Source of the DNA: Nesterenkonia sp.
GTDB lineage: Bacteria; Actinomycetota; Actinomycetes; Actinomycetales; Micrococcaceae
Length of the DNA: 64,000 nucleotides
Direction: 5' to 3'
Assembly (NCBI RefSeq): GCF_029265375.1
Contig: NZ_JAJUJJ010000001.1
Location: forward strand, 124,001 to 188,000
Part shown: piece by piece, positions 1 through 8,951 of the stretch
How the letters are laid out: each line of letters starts with the position of its first letter
How positions within the stretch are numbered: the stretch's first letter is position 1
Program-made: the position numbers and the translations under genes
The notes under the pieces: generated by a model
Seen by the model: only the letters and a program-made list of their open reading frames with translations
What the model was told of the DNA's origin: nothing
The model's database searches: none

Positions 1-202
1 TGCAGCCCTGGCGATGTCGCTGACCATGCGGTCGGTGCCGGTGATATTCGGGTTCTATCAGGAGATACGGCGGGCACGGCAGGCGCGCGGGGCTCGCACC
101 GGCCCGGCTGCCGCAGCGGCAATGACCACTCCCCTGCTGGTGATGACCCTGCAGCACGCAGAGGAGACCGGCGAAGCCCTGGCGGCCCGCGGCGTGCGCT
201 GA
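1..202 (+). CDS. EcfT-type ECF transporter transmembrane subunit, C-terminal fragment
   Basis: The gene enters from the left edge in frame 2 and ends at a TGA at 200-202. The visible 66 residues contain the two Ala-Arg-Gly signatures of EcfT/CbiQ proteins: a segment resembling SVPVIFGFYQEIRRARQARG followed by TPLLVMTLQHAEETGEALAARG. In the family these cytoplasmic helices couple the membrane scaffold to the paired ATPases of energy-coupling-factor vitamin or metal importers. The ATPase and substrate-binding subunits would lie outside the window, so the substrate cannot be named. The stop is followed within about 35 bases by a tRNA on the opposite strand. Confidence 0.75.
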   Translation, partial: AALAMSLTMRSVPVIFGFYQEIRRARQARGARTGPAAAAAMTTPLLVMTLQHAEETGEALAARGVR

Positions 203-234
203 GCAGGTCTGGGCCGCGCTGTGCGCGGCACGGG

Positions 235-308
235 TCCCCCCACTGGGATTCGAACCCAGACTTGATCGATTTTAAGTCGACTGCCTCTGCCGGTTGGGCT
301 ATGGGGGG
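235..308 (-). tRNA. tRNA with UAA anticodon (tRNA-Leu-like), short variable loop
   Basis: The minus strand folds as a complete cloverleaf. There is a 7-bp acceptor stem (CCCCCCA with TGGGGGG), a 3-bp D stem, an anticodon stem GTCGA/TCGAT (one G-U) with loop CTTAAAA, a five-base variable loop, T stem CTGGG/CCCAG with loop TTCGAAT, and discriminator A73. The anticodon is UAA, which reads UUA leucine codons. CCA is not encoded. Leucine tRNAs of bacteria are normally class II with a long variable arm; this one has a class I variable loop. Either it is an atypical leucine tRNA or its identity differs from what the anticodon implies. Confidence 0.85.
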
Positions 309-314
309 ATGACG

Positions 315-340
315 AAGGGGCCGTGGATGCACGGCCCCTT
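315..340 (-). terminator. Hairpin between ndh and the tRNA
   Basis: A perfect 11-bp stem, AAGGGGCCGTG paired with CACGGCCCCTT around a GATG loop, lies 22 bases beyond the ndh stop. No T-run follows on the minus strand, but the position suits a terminator of the ndh transcript ahead of the tRNA. Confidence 0.6.
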
Positions 341-361
341 CATCGTATCTGCAGCCTGGAT

Positions 362-1750
362 TCAGCCCTTGGACTTGGACTTCTCGCCTCCGCCGGCCGC
401 TTCGAAGAACGCCTTGGTGGGGTTCTCCAGATCGCGCAGTCCGGTGAGGTCACGGCCGAAGACCATCTCGCTGGCCCACCCGCAGAGCACGCGAGCCTTG
501 CGCTCCACAGTGGGGATGGCGTAGCCGTGGTATCCGCGGTGGGCAGCCCAGGCGAAGACCCCGCTGAGCTTGAGACCCATCGGGTTGCCCACGCCCTTGT
601 AGAGACCCAGTCCGGCCACCGCACCCAGGGACTCGTGCTTGTACTCGGTGATCTCCCCGGTGCCGTAGCGGGCGGCCAGCAGGTTCTTCACCAGGTGCTT
701 GGCCTGACGCACGGCGTGCTGGGCGTTGGGGACGCAGAAACCGCCTGGGCCGGCGCCGGTGAGGTCCGGGATCGCAGCGATGTCGCCGGCGGTCCAGGCG
801 CCCTCGATCGCCTGACCGTCCTCGTTGAGGATCTGCAGGGTGGCCGAGCCGGTGATCCGTCCGCGTTCGTCCACCGGGAAGCTGGATGCCCGGGCTACGG
901 CGTTGGCGGCCACTCCGGCAGTCCAGACCAGGGTGTCGGCGGCGAAGCGGTCCACCTCCGACTTGTCCTCCATGGAGATCAGGGTCAGCTCGCCGTCGAC
1001 GGCCGAGCCCAGGGAGGTGTTCAGCAGCACCTCGATTCCGCGGCCGCGCAGGTGCTCCACCACGCCGACGGCCTGCTCCTCGGAGACTTCGGGCATGATT
1101 CTGCCCATCGCCTCGACCAGGACGATGCGCACATCCGACTGGGCCAGCCGAGGATTCTGATCCACTGCGGCGCGGATGATGTCCTCCATCTCAGCGATGC
1201 ATTCGATGCCGGCGAAGCCTCCGCCGATGACCGCGAAGCTCAGCGCCCGGCGCTTGGCGGCCTCATCGGTCATAGTGGAGGCGGCCTCGAGGCGCTCCAG
1301 AATGTGATTGCGCAGACCGAGGGCTTCCTCAATTGTCTTCAGGCCGATGCCGTTCTCGGCCAGGCCCTCGATGGGGAAGGTGCGGGTGGTGGCGCCGGCG
1401 GCCATGACGATGTCCTGGTAGGGGACCTCGATGCTCTCACCCTCGTCGAGGCCGACGACGGCGGTCTTGGCATCGTGGTCCACACTGGTGACCTTGCCGG
1501 TGATGATCTCGGTGTCTTTCAGGTGGCGCCGGTGGGGCACCACAGCGTGGCGGGCCTCGATGTGGCCGCCGACCACTTCGGGCAGGAACGGCTGGTAGGT
1601 CATATAGGGAAGCGGGTCCACCAGGGTGACCACACCGCCGGATGCCTTGACCTTCTTCTGCAGTCGTTGGGCGACAGTGAGACCGACGTAGCCGCCGCCG
1701 ACAATCAGGACGCGAGGTTTGTCTGAGAGCTTGAGTGCCATGGGCTCCAT
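362..1750 (-). CDS. ndh: Type II NADH dehydrogenase (NDH-2)
   Basis: This 462-residue flavoprotein transfers electrons from NADH to menaquinone at the inner membrane face without pumping protons. An N-terminal FAD-binding Rossmann motif is visible (VLIVGGGYVGLTVA near residue 14). A second, NAD-binding dinucleotide fold follows around residue 172 (FAVIGGGFAGIE), and the FAD-contacting stretch WTAGD appears near residue 314. The C-terminal region is amphipathic and basic, as in membrane-attached NDH-2. The first ATG is at 1750; a second at 1741 has a better-spaced GGATGGAG and may be the true start. It follows the S8 protease gene on the same strand with a 58-base gap. Confidence 0.9.
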   Translation of the reverse strand: MEPMALKLSDKPRVLIVGGGYVGLTVAQRLQKKVKASGGVVTLVDPLPYMTYQPFLPEVVGGHIEARHAVVPHRRHLKDTEIITGKVTSVDHDAKTAVVGLDEGESIEVPYQDIVMAAGATTRTFPIEGLAENGIGLKTIEEALGLRNHILERLEAASTMTDEAAKRRALSFAVIGGGFAGIECIAEMEDIIRAAVDQNPRLAQSDVRIVLVEAMGRIMPEVSEEQAVGVVEHLRGRGIEVLLNTSLGSAVDGELTLISMEDKSEVDRFAADTLVWTAGVAANAVARASSFPVDERGRITGSATLQILNEDGQAIEGAWTAGDIAAIPDLTGAGPGGFCVPNAQHAVRQAKHLVKNLLAARYGTGEITEYKHESLGAVAGLGLYKGVGNPMGLKLSGVFAWAAHRGYHGYAIPTVERKARVLCGWASEMVFGRDLTGLRDLENPTKAFFEAAGGGEKSKSKG

Positions 1751-1808
1751 CCTATAGGGATTTCAGAGGCGATTCTCACCGGCGAACTGCCCGCAGGCAG
1801 CCGCAGAA

Positions 1809-3323
1809 CTACTGGTCATCGCTGTGCTCGTCGGACTCGGAGTATCGCGATACCAGGTGCACCGCAGCTCCGGTGAGAAGCACCACCAGGGCGAGTCCGC
1901 CGATGACCAGCGCTGCCGGGCCGGCCCAGTCCTGGACTGTCCGCGCGGAGGAGGCCTGCGGTGCCTGACGGGGCTCTCCCTCTGGTCCCGGCACCACGCC
2001 GGAGTCTTCGGGGATATCCTCATGCTCGGCCGTCTCAGTCTCGGCCCGCCGGTGGACGCGGATCCAGTCCTCAAGGGTCTGGTAGTCGGCTGGGTCGAAC
2101 TCCGGGGCGCTGCCGTTGACCGCTTCGGCCACGTTGAGCACCCCGTGCCCGTATTCGGGGTCAATCCCCTCAGAGCCGGCGGAGTCTGCGGTGGAGACCA
2201 GCCGGTGTTTGACCTCTGCAGCGGAGAGCTCAGGGTGTGCGGCCATGACCAGGGCCGCCGCTCCGGCGACGATGGGGGTCGCTCCGGATGTGCCCTCCCA
2301 CATGGCGTAGCCGCCGTCGGGCAGCGCCCCGACCAGCGGTTCGGATGCTGCCGCCACGTCGATCGCGATGCCCTGGGAGGAGGAGTCCTCGCTGATGCTG
2401 CCGGATTCGTCCACCCCGGCCACGGTCAGCACTCCGGGAATGGTGGCCGGGGCGCCCACGGAGAAGTGGCCTGCGGCCCGGTTGCCGGCGGCGGCGACCA
2501 CCAGCACGTCGTTCTGCTCGGCATGGAGGAACGCCTCGTCCCAGCTCTCGGGCCATTCCTGGCTGCCCGAGCCGATGGACATATTGATGATGTCCGCCCC
2601 GTTGTCCACCGCCCAGGTGACTGCCTGGGCGATCTGGTCCTCGGTGTTGGGCCCATGCGGGTTGGGGTCCTCCAGCACCAGTGAGATCGAGAGCAGGTCT
2701 GCCTCGGGCGCGACTCCCACCACACCAGCTGGGCGGTCGGCATCGGCGCCGTCGGGAATCTCCTCCTCGAGGTCCTCGTCGAGCTCCTCATCGGCTCCGG
2801 GGAAGCGGCGGGTCTCGTAGAACTCGTCGATGAGCTCCTCGTCGATCTCCTCCTCCCAGTCCTCGCCGTAGGTGTCCTCGAGGTCTGCTAAGAAGTCGTC
2901 GAACCATTCGTCCCACTCCTCCTCAGACATCTCTTGAAGGTCTTCACCTTCGGGCGGCTCCTCGGCGGGCTGTCCGCGGCCGGCCGCCAGGGAGGCGACC
3001 AGGGTGCCGTGCTCAGTGTTGGTCTGCTCCACCGGTCCGCCTTCGGAGTCGCCGCCGCCGGAGACGTCGGTGCCTCCGACCACCGCGCCCTCCAGTGTGG
3101 GGTGGGAAGCGTCGACGCCGGTGTCGATGACGGCGATGGTCACTCCCTCGCCCCGTGTGGTCTCCCAGGCGTCGCGGACGCCGTAGTCCTCGAGCCAGTA
3201 TTGGTAGTCCCGCCACATATCGGCCTGAGCCTCGGGGGCGTGAACCACCGAGGGGACCGCGGCAGCCGGAGACAGCAGCAGAGCAGCGGTGAGTGCGGTG
3301 AGCGCGCGGCGGCCTCGGATCAC
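1809..3323 (-). CDS. S8 family subtilisin-like serine protease, mycosin-like, membrane anchored
   Basis: Predicted secreted protease of 504 residues. It has a signal peptide (residues 1-34), a subtilisin domain with catalytic Asp67 in AVIDTGVD, His105 in HGTLVAS, oxyanion Asn281 in AAAGN and Ser346 in GTSGATP, then a spacer, a transmembrane helix (about 468-490) and a short acidic tail. This is the architecture of actinobacterial mycosins, which anchor outside the cytoplasmic membrane. Residues 119-197 form an insert made largely of Glu and Asp directly after the catalytic His, absent from standard subtilases. Translation starts at a GTG overlapping the ppx stop by four bases, so the two are coupled. 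No ESX secretion genes are nearby, so the substrate is unknown. Confidence 0.88.
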   Translation of the reverse strand: MIRGRRALTALTAALLLSPAAAVPSVVHAPEAQADMWRDYQYWLEDYGVRDAWETTRGEGVTIAVIDTGVDASHPTLEGAVVGGTDVSGGGDSEGGPVEQTNTEHGTLVASLAAGRGQPAEEPPEGEDLQEMSEEEWDEWFDDFLADLEDTYGEDWEEEIDEELIDEFYETRRFPGADEELDEDLEEEIPDGADADRPAGVVGVAPEADLLSISLVLEDPNPHGPNTEDQIAQAVTWAVDNGADIINMSIGSGSQEWPESWDEAFLHAEQNDVLVVAAAGNRAAGHFSVGAPATIPGVLTVAGVDESGSISEDSSSQGIAIDVAAASEPLVGALPDGGYAMWEGTSGATPIVAGAAALVMAAHPELSAAEVKHRLVSTADSAGSEGIDPEYGHGVLNVAEAVNGSAPEFDPADYQTLEDWIRVHRRAETETAEHEDIPEDSGVVPGPEGEPRQAPQASSARTVQDWAGPAALVIGGLALVVLLTGAAVHLVSRYSESDEHSDDQ

Positions 3324-4312
3324 TTCTCAGCCCCTGCCGGTGCGTGAATGCGGGCCGCCATGGACATGGCGATGCCGTCGAGGATGTCGTGCTCGCTGGC
3401 GATTGCGGAGGTGACGCGTCCGCCGGTGTGTTTGTTCAGGTAATCCAGAATGGTCCCCCAGATCAGCGCCCCGGCACCGATGACGTCCACCCGGCCTGGG
3501 TGCATGAACGGCATGGCTGCTCGCTGTTCGCGGGTGGAATTCACCAGCTGGTCGACGGACTGCTGGATAGTGTCCAGGTCCAACTCTGCGCCGTGGATGG
3601 CTTCGGCGTCGTAGTCCTCCAGCCCCAGGGCGTGGGCAGCCACCGTGGTCACCGTGCCGGCGACGCCGATGACGGTTTCGGTCTCATGCAGCGGCATCAC
3701 CTGCGAGACGTCCTCCAAGAAGGAGAGTGTCTCGAACGCGGCCATGGAGCATTCGGTCTCCTGCGGCGGATCCGAGCGCATATGCCGCTCGGTGAACCGC
3801 ACGCAGCCCATGTCGGTGGAGATGGCGTGCTCGGCGGCCTGCGGGGTGCCCAGCACGAACTCGGTGGAGCCGCCGCCGAGGTCGACCACCAGCACCTTCT
3901 TCTCCGGGTCCCAGTCCAGCACGCTGGCTGCTCCGGCGAATGAGAGTCCGGCCTCCTCGGAGCCGCGGATCACCTCCGGGCCGGCGAAGTCAGGGCACAG
4001 CGGGCTCAAGCGCTGGTGGACGCCGGCGAAGAACTCCTCACGGTTGGTCACATCCCGGGAGGCGGAGGTGGCCACAAACCGGATCTGCTCGACCCGGTGC
4101 CGGCGGATGAGCTCCGCATAGTCCTCCACCGCGGCGAAGGTGCGCTCCAGGGCCTGGGGTGAGAATTCTCCGGTGGTGTCCACGCCTTCGCCCAGGCGCA
4201 CCACGGTCATCCGGCGCACGACGTCAGTGACCGACCCGCTGCCGGGCAGGTCGACGTCGGCGATGAGCAGCCGGATCGAGTTGGTTCCGCAGTCGATGGC
4301 GGCGACTCTCAT
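3320..4312 (-). CDS. ppx: Ppx/GppA family exopolyphosphatase
   Basis: A 330-residue member of the ASKHA-fold Ppx/GppA family, which removes terminal phosphate from polyphosphate or converts pppGpp to ppGpp. Two phosphate-binding loops are visible: AAIDCGTNSIRLL at the N-terminus and VVDLGGGSTEFVLG near residue 142. Length matches the short single-module actinobacterial enzymes (Ppx1 of mycobacteria), which lack the C-terminal HD module. The ATG overlaps the stop of the DUF501 gene by four bases (ATGA), and its own stop overlaps the protease start. The eno-ftsB-DUF501-ppx order is conserved in Actinobacteria. Confidence 0.9.
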   Translation of the reverse strand: MRVAAIDCGTNSIRLLIADVDLPGSGSVTDVVRRMTVVRLGEGVDTTGEFSPQALERTFAAVEDYAELIRRHRVEQIRFVATSASRDVTNREEFFAGVHQRLSPLCPDFAGPEVIRGSEEAGLSFAGAASVLDWDPEKKVLVVDLGGGSTEFVLGTPQAAEHAISTDMGCVRFTERHMRSDPPQETECSMAAFETLSFLEDVSQVMPLHETETVIGVAGTVTTVAAHALGLEDYDAEAIHGAELDLDTIQQSVDQLVNSTREQRAAMPFMHPGRVDVIGAGALIWGTILDYLNKHTGGRVTSAIASEHDILDGIAMSMAARIHAPAGAEK

Positions 4313-4905
4313 GATGGATCCTTCTCTCGCAGCCGGCGTTCGTGCCGGCTGAGCTCTCGGGTGGGCACCTCGGCCTGGTGGTCCCAGGCAGTGTCACAGG
4401 TGCAGGTCTGCGGTGTCCATTCGTCGCTGATGAGGTCCAGGGTCTCGTCGCCCAGCGGATTGATGCCGGGGCCCACGGCCAGCCTGTGGCCCAGCAGCAC
4501 GTGGAGGCATTTGACGCGTTCGGGCATGCCGCCGGCGCTGACGCCGTCGATCTCCCACACCGGTTCCAGGCCGGCGAGCTGCCGGATGCGCTCGCGTTCG
4601 CTGAGGTAGTTCCGGTGGGCTGCGGCATAGGCCTTGGCCAGCTCGGGATCCTCAGTGAGTCGCTGCGTCATCTCGGCCATCACCCCGGCAGCCTCCAGGC
4701 GGGAGACTGCGGTGGTCAGGGTGGGGTGGGTGAGGTAGAAGGTGGTGGGGAACGGGATGCCGCTGCTCAGCCGCGGTGCGGTGGCGGCCACCAAGGGGCT
4801 TCCGCAGCGGCAGCGGGCAGGGATCTCGACGACGTCGCGCACGGGTCTGCCCAGCTGAAGGCTGAGCGTATCGAGGTCTTCGGGGGTGGGTGCCGCGTCG
4901 TTCAC
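4309..4905 (-). CDS. DUF501 family protein
   Basis: Conserved actinobacterial protein of unknown function, about 198 residues. The N-terminal part has the family signature LQLGRPVRD followed by a CRCG cysteine cluster, and the C-terminal part contains TCTCDT; these cysteines may bind metal. An in-frame ATG lies further upstream at 4950 inside ftsB. I prefer the GTG at 4905 because it sits just after the ftsB stop and gives the N-terminus usual for the family. It sits between ftsB and ppx in a tightly packed operon. The conserved neighbourhood hints at a link with division or envelope biology, but no function is established. Confidence 0.8.
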   Translation of the reverse strand: MNDAAPTPEDLDTLSLQLGRPVRDVVEIPARCRCGSPLVAATAPRLSSGIPFPTTFYLTHPTLTTAVSRLEAAGVMAEMTQRLTEDPELAKAYAAAHRNYLSERERIRQLAGLEPVWEIDGVSAGGMPERVKCLHVLLGHRLAVGPGINPLGDETLDLISDEWTPQTCTCDTAWDHQAEVPTRELSRHERRLREKDPS

Positions 4906-4916
4906 AGCGCACCAGC

Positions 4917-5543
4917 CTACTCTGCTGCGGACTCGACCACGGACTCCCACAGCTCGTCGGTCCAGGCGGGGTCCTCCGGATCGGCGACGTCGGAGGCGGA
5001 CTCGACCTCGACGTCGCTGAGGTCGCCCATCACGTGGTAGCGACGCTCACCGGGCATCACCAGGTTGATCCGCTCCCGGGCCTGCTGCCGGACGAATTCG
5101 GGGTCGTCCCAGCGCTGCAGCTCGGTGTAGAGCTCTCCTTGGCGCTGCTGCTCGGCGGCGATCTGTTCGCGCAGTTCGCTGATCTCGGCCTGCTGCTGCA
5201 GATAGGTGCGCACCGTGGGCACCAGGAAGGAGATGACCACCAGGGCGACGATGGTCAGCACGATCATCCGTCCGGAGAAGGTCCGCTCCGGCACTAGGGT
5301 CCGGGCGGAGACCGGGGTGCGCGACGAGGGCGCCGGTGCGGCGGGACGGGGCTTCTCCGCGCGGCGGGCCCGGCGGGCGGTGATCTCATCCGGTGTGCGG
5401 ATCTCCCCGGAGACCTGCTCCCGTTCGGCCAGCCGACGCTGTTCGGCTTTGCGTGCCCGTGCTTGGGCCCGGCGCTGGCGCGCAGACTGAGCCGGCGCGG
5501 CCGGGGCGCCGTGGCTGCGCGCGTGTCGGGCCACTGAAGTCAC
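4917..5543 (-). CDS. ftsB: FtsB/DivIC-type septum formation initiator protein
   Basis: Bitopic division protein that joins the FtsQ-FtsL-FtsB complex and helps activate septal peptidoglycan synthesis. The sequence shows a long basic, Ala/Arg-rich cytoplasmic region, one transmembrane helix (MIVLTIVALVVISFLVPTV), a coiled coil (YLQQQAEISELREQIAAEQQ) and a DivIC-type motif (DDPEFVRQQARERINLVMPG). The reading frame stays open upstream to 5708, but that part runs through repeat DNA. GTG codons at 5543 and 5537 follow an AAGG sequence and are more plausible starts; the exact start is uncertain. A short acidic C-terminal tail ends 12 bases before DUF501. Confidence 0.8.
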   Translation of the reverse strand: MTSVARHARSHGAPAAPAQSARQRRAQARARKAEQRRLAEREQVSGEIRTPDEITARRARRAEKPRPAAPAPSSRTPVSARTLVPERTFSGRMIVLTIVALVVISFLVPTVRTYLQQQAEISELREQIAAEQQRQGELYTELQRWDDPEFVRQQARERINLVMPGERRYHVMGDLSDVEVESASDVADPEDPAWTDELWESVVESAAE

Positions 5544-5671
5544 CGCCTTGGGGAAGCGTGCGGATGGTCTGTAGCAGGCTGCGGCCTGCAGGACTTCAGC
5601 GTAGTCCGCGCACAGGCTAAACCCTGGCCCTGACACGCGAACTGTCACCACAATGCGATCCGCCGCCCGCG

Positions 5672-5915
5672 GGCCGGGACCTGCGCCCGGCCGCGGGACC
5701 AGCTTCACGTGCGAAGGCAGGCAAGGCTTTGCCTGCCGAGAGGCGAGCGGGGTTTCCCCCGCCGCCGGGACCAGCTTCAGGCGTGAAGCTCGGCGCCAGC
5801 CGAGCGAGAGGCGAGCGGGGTTTCCCCGCCGCCGGGACCAGCTTCAGGCGCGAAGGCCGCTGCCACCGCACGCGGCCGAGAGCGGCCGGGACCTGCGCCC
5901 GGCCGCGGGACCAGC

Positions 5916-5916
<1 letters not shown>
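5672..5916. repeat. Intergenic GC-rich direct-repeat cluster between eno and ftsB
   Basis: The non-coding stretch 5544-5915 is built from nested repeats. A 33-bp unit at 5672-5704 recurs without mismatch at 5884-5916. A unit starting GCCGCCGGGACCAGCTTCAG occurs at 5761 and 5828. A 22-bp unit ending GGGGTTTCCCC occurs at 5738-5759 and 5806-5827. A hairpin (GGCAGGCAA/TTGCCTGCC) lies at 5716-5737. The right-hand 33-bp copy runs into the first base of the enolase stop codon. No coding potential is apparent. It may act in termination of eno transcription or be a REP-like repeat family. Confidence 0.85.
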
Positions 5917-7690
<1,774 letters not shown>

Positions 7691-7712
7691 GCATCTTCCC
7701 CGCTGAGCGGCA

Positions 7713-8852
7713 TCACTGCCAGGCTTCCAGAATGTGGGCGGCCAGCGCCTCGCGCTCCTCGTAGCCTAGAAAGCTGGACTCCAAGGCGTTGATCTGAAAA
7801 TCCGCCAGCTCAGCCGGACCGTAGCTGAAGGTCTCGGCCAGAGCCGCCAGCTCGCCGGTGAGGGTCACCCCGGAAACCAGGCGGTTGTCGGTATTGACAC
7901 CGACGTTGAAGCCCAGCTGGTAGAGCATGTCGAAGGGATGGTGGGACATCTCCACCTCGGACTGGCCGGTCAGCGCGCTCACTGCCCCGGTCTGCAGGTT
8001 TGAGGTGGGTGCGACCTCCAGGTGGATCTGCCGGTCCCGGACCCACCGGGCGACCTCGCCGAGCTCAACCTCGATCAGCTCCTCGCCGCCGTCGCCGATT
8101 TTGGAGCGGGAGCTCTCCCCGGTGGTCAGCCGGATGTCTTCGGCCACCCGGATGCCGTGACCCAGGCGCTGGGCCCTGCCGGAGACCAGCGCGTCACGCA
8201 CAGACTCGACGCCGTCGGCCTCACCGGCGTGCACGGTGGCGGGCATCATCTGCTCGGCAAGCCGGGTGAAGGCCGGTGCGAACTTCGCTGCCGGGAACCC
8301 GGCTTCGGGTCCAGCGATGTCGAATCCGACCACTCCGCGCTCGCGGTGGCGCAGCGCCAGCTCCACCACCTCGGCGGCCTGGTCGGCCTGGCGCATGGCG
8401 GAGACCAGCTGACCGACGATGATCATCTGGTCCTGCTCGGCCAGGGCCTGGGCGCCGTCGTCGAGCCCCTCCTGGACCGCTTCAACCGCTTCATCAAGAC
8501 TCAGCCCGCCGCGGGTGTGCTGCTCCGGGGCCCAGCGGACCTCGGCGTAGACCACGCCGTCGGCTGCGAGATCCTCCACATACTCCCGCGCGATGCGGCG
8601 CAGCGCCTCTGGGGTCTGCATCACCGCGGTGGTGTGGGCGAAGGCCTCCAGATACTTCACCAGATCCCCGGAGTCCGCGTTGGTCCGGAAGATCTCGGCC
8701 AGCTCCTCCGGATCGCTGCTGGGCAGCTCGTGGCCGATCTGCCCCGCCAGCTCGATCAGGGTGGCGGGCCGCAGAGCGCCGTCGAGGTGGTCGTGCAGCG
8801 ACACCTTGGGCAGGTCACGGATCTGGGCTTCAAGGCCTGCAGTATTCGTCAT
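7713..8852 (-). CDS. add: Adenosine deaminase
   Basis: Purine-salvage enzyme deaminating adenosine or deoxyadenosine to inosine forms. The 379-residue protein begins at the ATG at 8852. The upstream in-frame extension overlaps the divergent permease gene and is unlikely to be coding. Motifs of the metallo-dependent hydrolase barrel are present: LHDHLDGALRP near the N-terminus (HxH zinc ligands), the HAGE segment in the middle, LGHGIRV, and the late STDN-like NVGVNTDN. A purine permease is divergently transcribed 100 bases away, which fits a joint role in purine uptake and salvage. Confidence 0.92.
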   Translation of the reverse strand: MTNTAGLEAQIRDLPKVSLHDHLDGALRPATLIELAGQIGHELPSSDPEELAEIFRTNADSGDLVKYLEAFAHTTAVMQTPEALRRIAREYVEDLAADGVVYAEVRWAPEQHTRGGLSLDEAVEAVQEGLDDGAQALAEQDQMIIVGQLVSAMRQADQAAEVVELALRHRERGVVGFDIAGPEAGFPAAKFAPAFTRLAEQMMPATVHAGEADGVESVRDALVSGRAQRLGHGIRVAEDIRLTTGESSRSKIGDGGEELIEVELGEVARWVRDRQIHLEVAPTSNLQTGAVSALTGQSEVEMSHHPFDMLYQLGFNVGVNTDNRLVSGVTLTGELAALAETFSYGPAELADFQINALESSFLGYEEREALAAHILEAWQ

Positions 8853-8951
8853 AGGCCCCAGCGTATCGGTCCCCCGCCGGCTGTGTCCCGGCTCGCATCT
8901 CGGCCGCCCGGACTCGCCGGAGCCGCCGCAGGGGCGATAAAGTTCCCTTCC

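Noticed and set aside
323..1726. 467-codon plus-strand reading frame
   Set aside because: It is antisense to ndh, whose motifs and length are fully convincing; high GC makes such shadow frames common.
3320..4312. GppA-only role (pppGpp phosphatase) for the Ppx-family gene
   Set aside because: Sequence alone does not separate exopolyphosphatase from pppGpp phosphatase activity; the family name is kept.
5716..5737. Hairpin within the repeat cluster as an intrinsic terminator of eno
   Set aside because: The stem is good, but it lies about 180 bases beyond the stop within repeats and lacks a T tract; it is listed only as part of the repeat cluster.
8022..8951. N-terminal extension of the purine permease
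   Set aside because: This stretch is antisense to the adenosine deaminase gene; permeases of this family start near the GTG at 8952.
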